Part shown: piece after piece, positions 62,959 through 64,000 of the stretch
Layout: each line of letters opens with the position of its first letter
How positions within the stretch are numbered: the first letter of the stretch is position 1
NCBI RefSeq assembly: GCF_004217135.1
Contig: NZ_SHKK01000001.1
Location: forward strand, 5,890,001 to 5,954,000
Reading direction: 5' to 3'
Length of the DNA: 64,000 nt
Source: Micromonospora violae
GTDB taxonomy: Bacteria; Actinomycetota; Actinomycetes; Mycobacteriales; Micromonosporaceae
Made by a program: the position numbers and the translations under genes
Notes under the pieces: generated by a model
What the model was told of the DNA's origin: nothing
The model's database searches: none
The model's input: the letters and a program-made list of their open reading frames with translations, nothing else

Positions 62959-63773
62959 TGGGCGAGACCTTCCGGCAGTTGGCCCTCAACGGGCCGCTGC
63001 TGCTCGCCATGGGCGCGGCGGCGCTGGCCGGCCTGGTCAGCTTCCTGTCCCCGTGCGTGCTCCCGCTCGTCCCCGGTTACCTGTCGTACGTGACCGGCCT
63101 GGCCGGGGCCGACCTGGAGGGCCGCCGGCCGACCGCCGATCCCGCACCGGGCAGCGGGGGTGTCGCGGTCAAGGAGCGGGCCACGACCGTGGCCGTCAAG
63201 GGTCGGGTGCTCGCCGGGACGCTGCTCTTCATCGGCGGCTTCACCGTCGTCTTCGTAGCCACCGCGATCCTCTTCGCCAGCATCGGCCGGGTGTTCTTCG
63301 ACTACAAGCGCGAGTTGCAGATCGGCGTCGGCGTGCTGATCATCGTGCTCGGCTTGAGCTACCTCGGGATGATCCCCGCCCTGCAACGGGAGTTCCGGAT
63401 CTCCCGGCTGCCGTCGGCCGGGCTGCTCGGCGCACCGGTCTTCGGTGCGGTCTTCGCGCTCAGCTGGGTGCCCTGCACCGGCCCCACCCTCGGCGCGGTG
63501 ATGGGCATGGCCGCCACCAGCGGGCAGAGCGACCGCGCGGTGGTGCTGGCCGTGGCGTACTGCCTCGGGTTGGGGATACCGTTCGTCGTCTTCGGGCTGG
63601 GCTTCGAACGCCTGCTCGGGGTCTTCCGCGCCGTCCGGCGCAACAGCCGCTGGGTCACCCGGGTCGGCGGCGCCCTGCTCATCCTGATCGGCCTGGCCCT
63701 GGTCACCGGCGGATGGCAGAGCTTCGTGATCTGGCTGCAGACCACCGTCGGGGTGGGCGAGGTGAGCATCTGA
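62958..63773 (+). CDS. ccdA: Cytochrome c biogenesis protein CcdA
   Basis: 271 residues, six or seven membrane spans. LVSFLSPCVLPLVPGYLSYV and FALSWVPCTGPTLGAVMG carry the two redox cysteines that pass electrons from cytosolic thioredoxin to the extracellular ResA-type protein. A 35-residue hydrophilic insertion (GRRPTADPAPGSGG) follows the first half. Overlaps the ResA-type and ResB genes by one base each. Confidence 0.95.
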   Translation: MGETFRQLALNGPLLLAMGAAALAGLVSFLSPCVLPLVPGYLSYVTGLAGADLEGRRPTADPAPGSGGVAVKERATTVAVKGRVLAGTLLFIGGFTVVFVATAILFASIGRVFFDYKRELQIGVGVLIIVLGLSYLGMIPALQREFRISRLPSAGLLGAPVFGAVFALSWVPCTGPTLGAVMGMAATSGQSDRAVVLAVAYCLGLGIPFVVFGLGFERLLGVFRAVRRNSRWVTRVGGALLILIGLALVTGGWQSFVIWLQTTVGVGEVSI

Positions 63774-64000
63774 TGACGGTCGTCGACGACCGACCGGAGA
63801 CCGTGGCGCCCGCGCCCCGCCGCCGGCCGAACCGGCTGCTGGCCCTGCTGCGCAACTCGTGGCGGCAGCTCACCAGCATGCGTACGGCGCTGATCCTGCT
63901 CTTCCTGCTCGCCATCGCCGCCATCCCCGGCTCGGTGCTGCCGCAGCGCGGAATCAGCCCGGAGAAGGTCAACGAGTACTTCGTCGACCACCCGGACTGG
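63773..64000 (+). CDS. resB: ResB/Ccs1 cytochrome c assembly protein, N-terminus only
   Basis: 76 residues before the window ends. A Pro/Arg-rich leader, NSWRQLTSMRTALILLFLLA as first membrane span, then IPGSVLPQRGISPEKVNEYF, a strongly conserved ResB extracellular loop. With the CcsA-type partner it carries haem to apocytochrome c. The remainder lies right of the window. Confidence 0.93.
   Translation, partial: MTVVDDRPETVAPAPRRRPNRLLALLRNSWRQLTSMRTALILLFLLAIAAIPGSVLPQRGISPEKVNEYFVDHPDW

Overview
The window is very GC-rich, with many GTG starts and 4-base ATGA/GTGA gene overlaps. It carries actinobacterial hallmarks: a RsbR-RsbS-RsbT stressosome operon, an actinomycete integrative and conjugative element (AICE), an Eis-like acetyltransferase and TIGR03086-type proteins. 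It looks like a chromosomal segment of a filamentous actinomycete, most likely a Micromonosporaceae member. That placement is inferred from gene content and style, not from a marker gene.

Layout. 1-3.7 kb: sugar-type ABC importer (permease, lipoprotein) with an IclR regulator. 4-5 kb: an isolated MraY-like transferase. 5.4-7.3 kb: a cytoplasmic trypsin-like protein and a VOC protein. 7.5-9.7 kb: three tiny Cys-motif or acidic proteins divergent from a small GntR regulator, plus hypotheticals. 9.7-10.0 kb: the decayed rep-xis end of an old AICE, followed by a YoeB-YefM toxin-antitoxin pair.

10,699-24,064: a complete AICE of about 13.4 kb in a tRNA-Lys(TTT) gene. It is bounded by a 35-base direct repeat of the tRNA 3' end. 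In order it holds a HigB-HigA-SecB-like toxin-antitoxin-chaperone module, a 139-base nested inverted repeat, an ABM protein and an XRE-TPR regulator, an SCO3933-type regulator, a split transfer apparatus (membrane protein plus FtsK ATPase), two DUF6197-like proteins, a SprT-like/RRQRL fusion, a DUF2637 membrane protein, a rolling-circle-type Rep, excisionase and tyrosine integrase. A perfect palindrome built on TGACACGTACGTGTCA occurs three times and looks like an element-wide operator.

24.2-34.3 kb: PadR plus a membrane protein, an epimerase, a beta-helix lipoprotein, an Eis-like acetyltransferase, a PadR-controlled ABC exporter, a PP2C phosphatase, and an XRE-cupin regulator divergent from a BenE transporter. 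34.4-37.9 kb: a PRC-barrel-like protein, a small protein under a possible SOS box, MscL, and a FadR-type regulator divergent from a CynX-type MFS transporter.

37.9-44.0 kb: a STAS protein divergent from a tightly overlapping operon rsbR-rsbS-rsbT-(HATPase/SpoIIE)-histidine kinase-(REC/SpoIIE). 44.0-52.5 kb: AraC regulator, TIGR03086 protein, PadR plus a MacB-like ABC exporter, prolyl oligopeptidase, FAD oxidoreductase. 52.6-60.2 kb: a second signalling block with an RsbW/GAF/SpoIIE phosphatase divergent from a poly-HAMP hybrid kinase, a response regulator and a STAS protein. 60.4-64 kb: hemL, a histidine phosphatase, and the thioredoxin-lipoprotein/CcdA/ResB set for cytochrome c maturation, running off the right edge.
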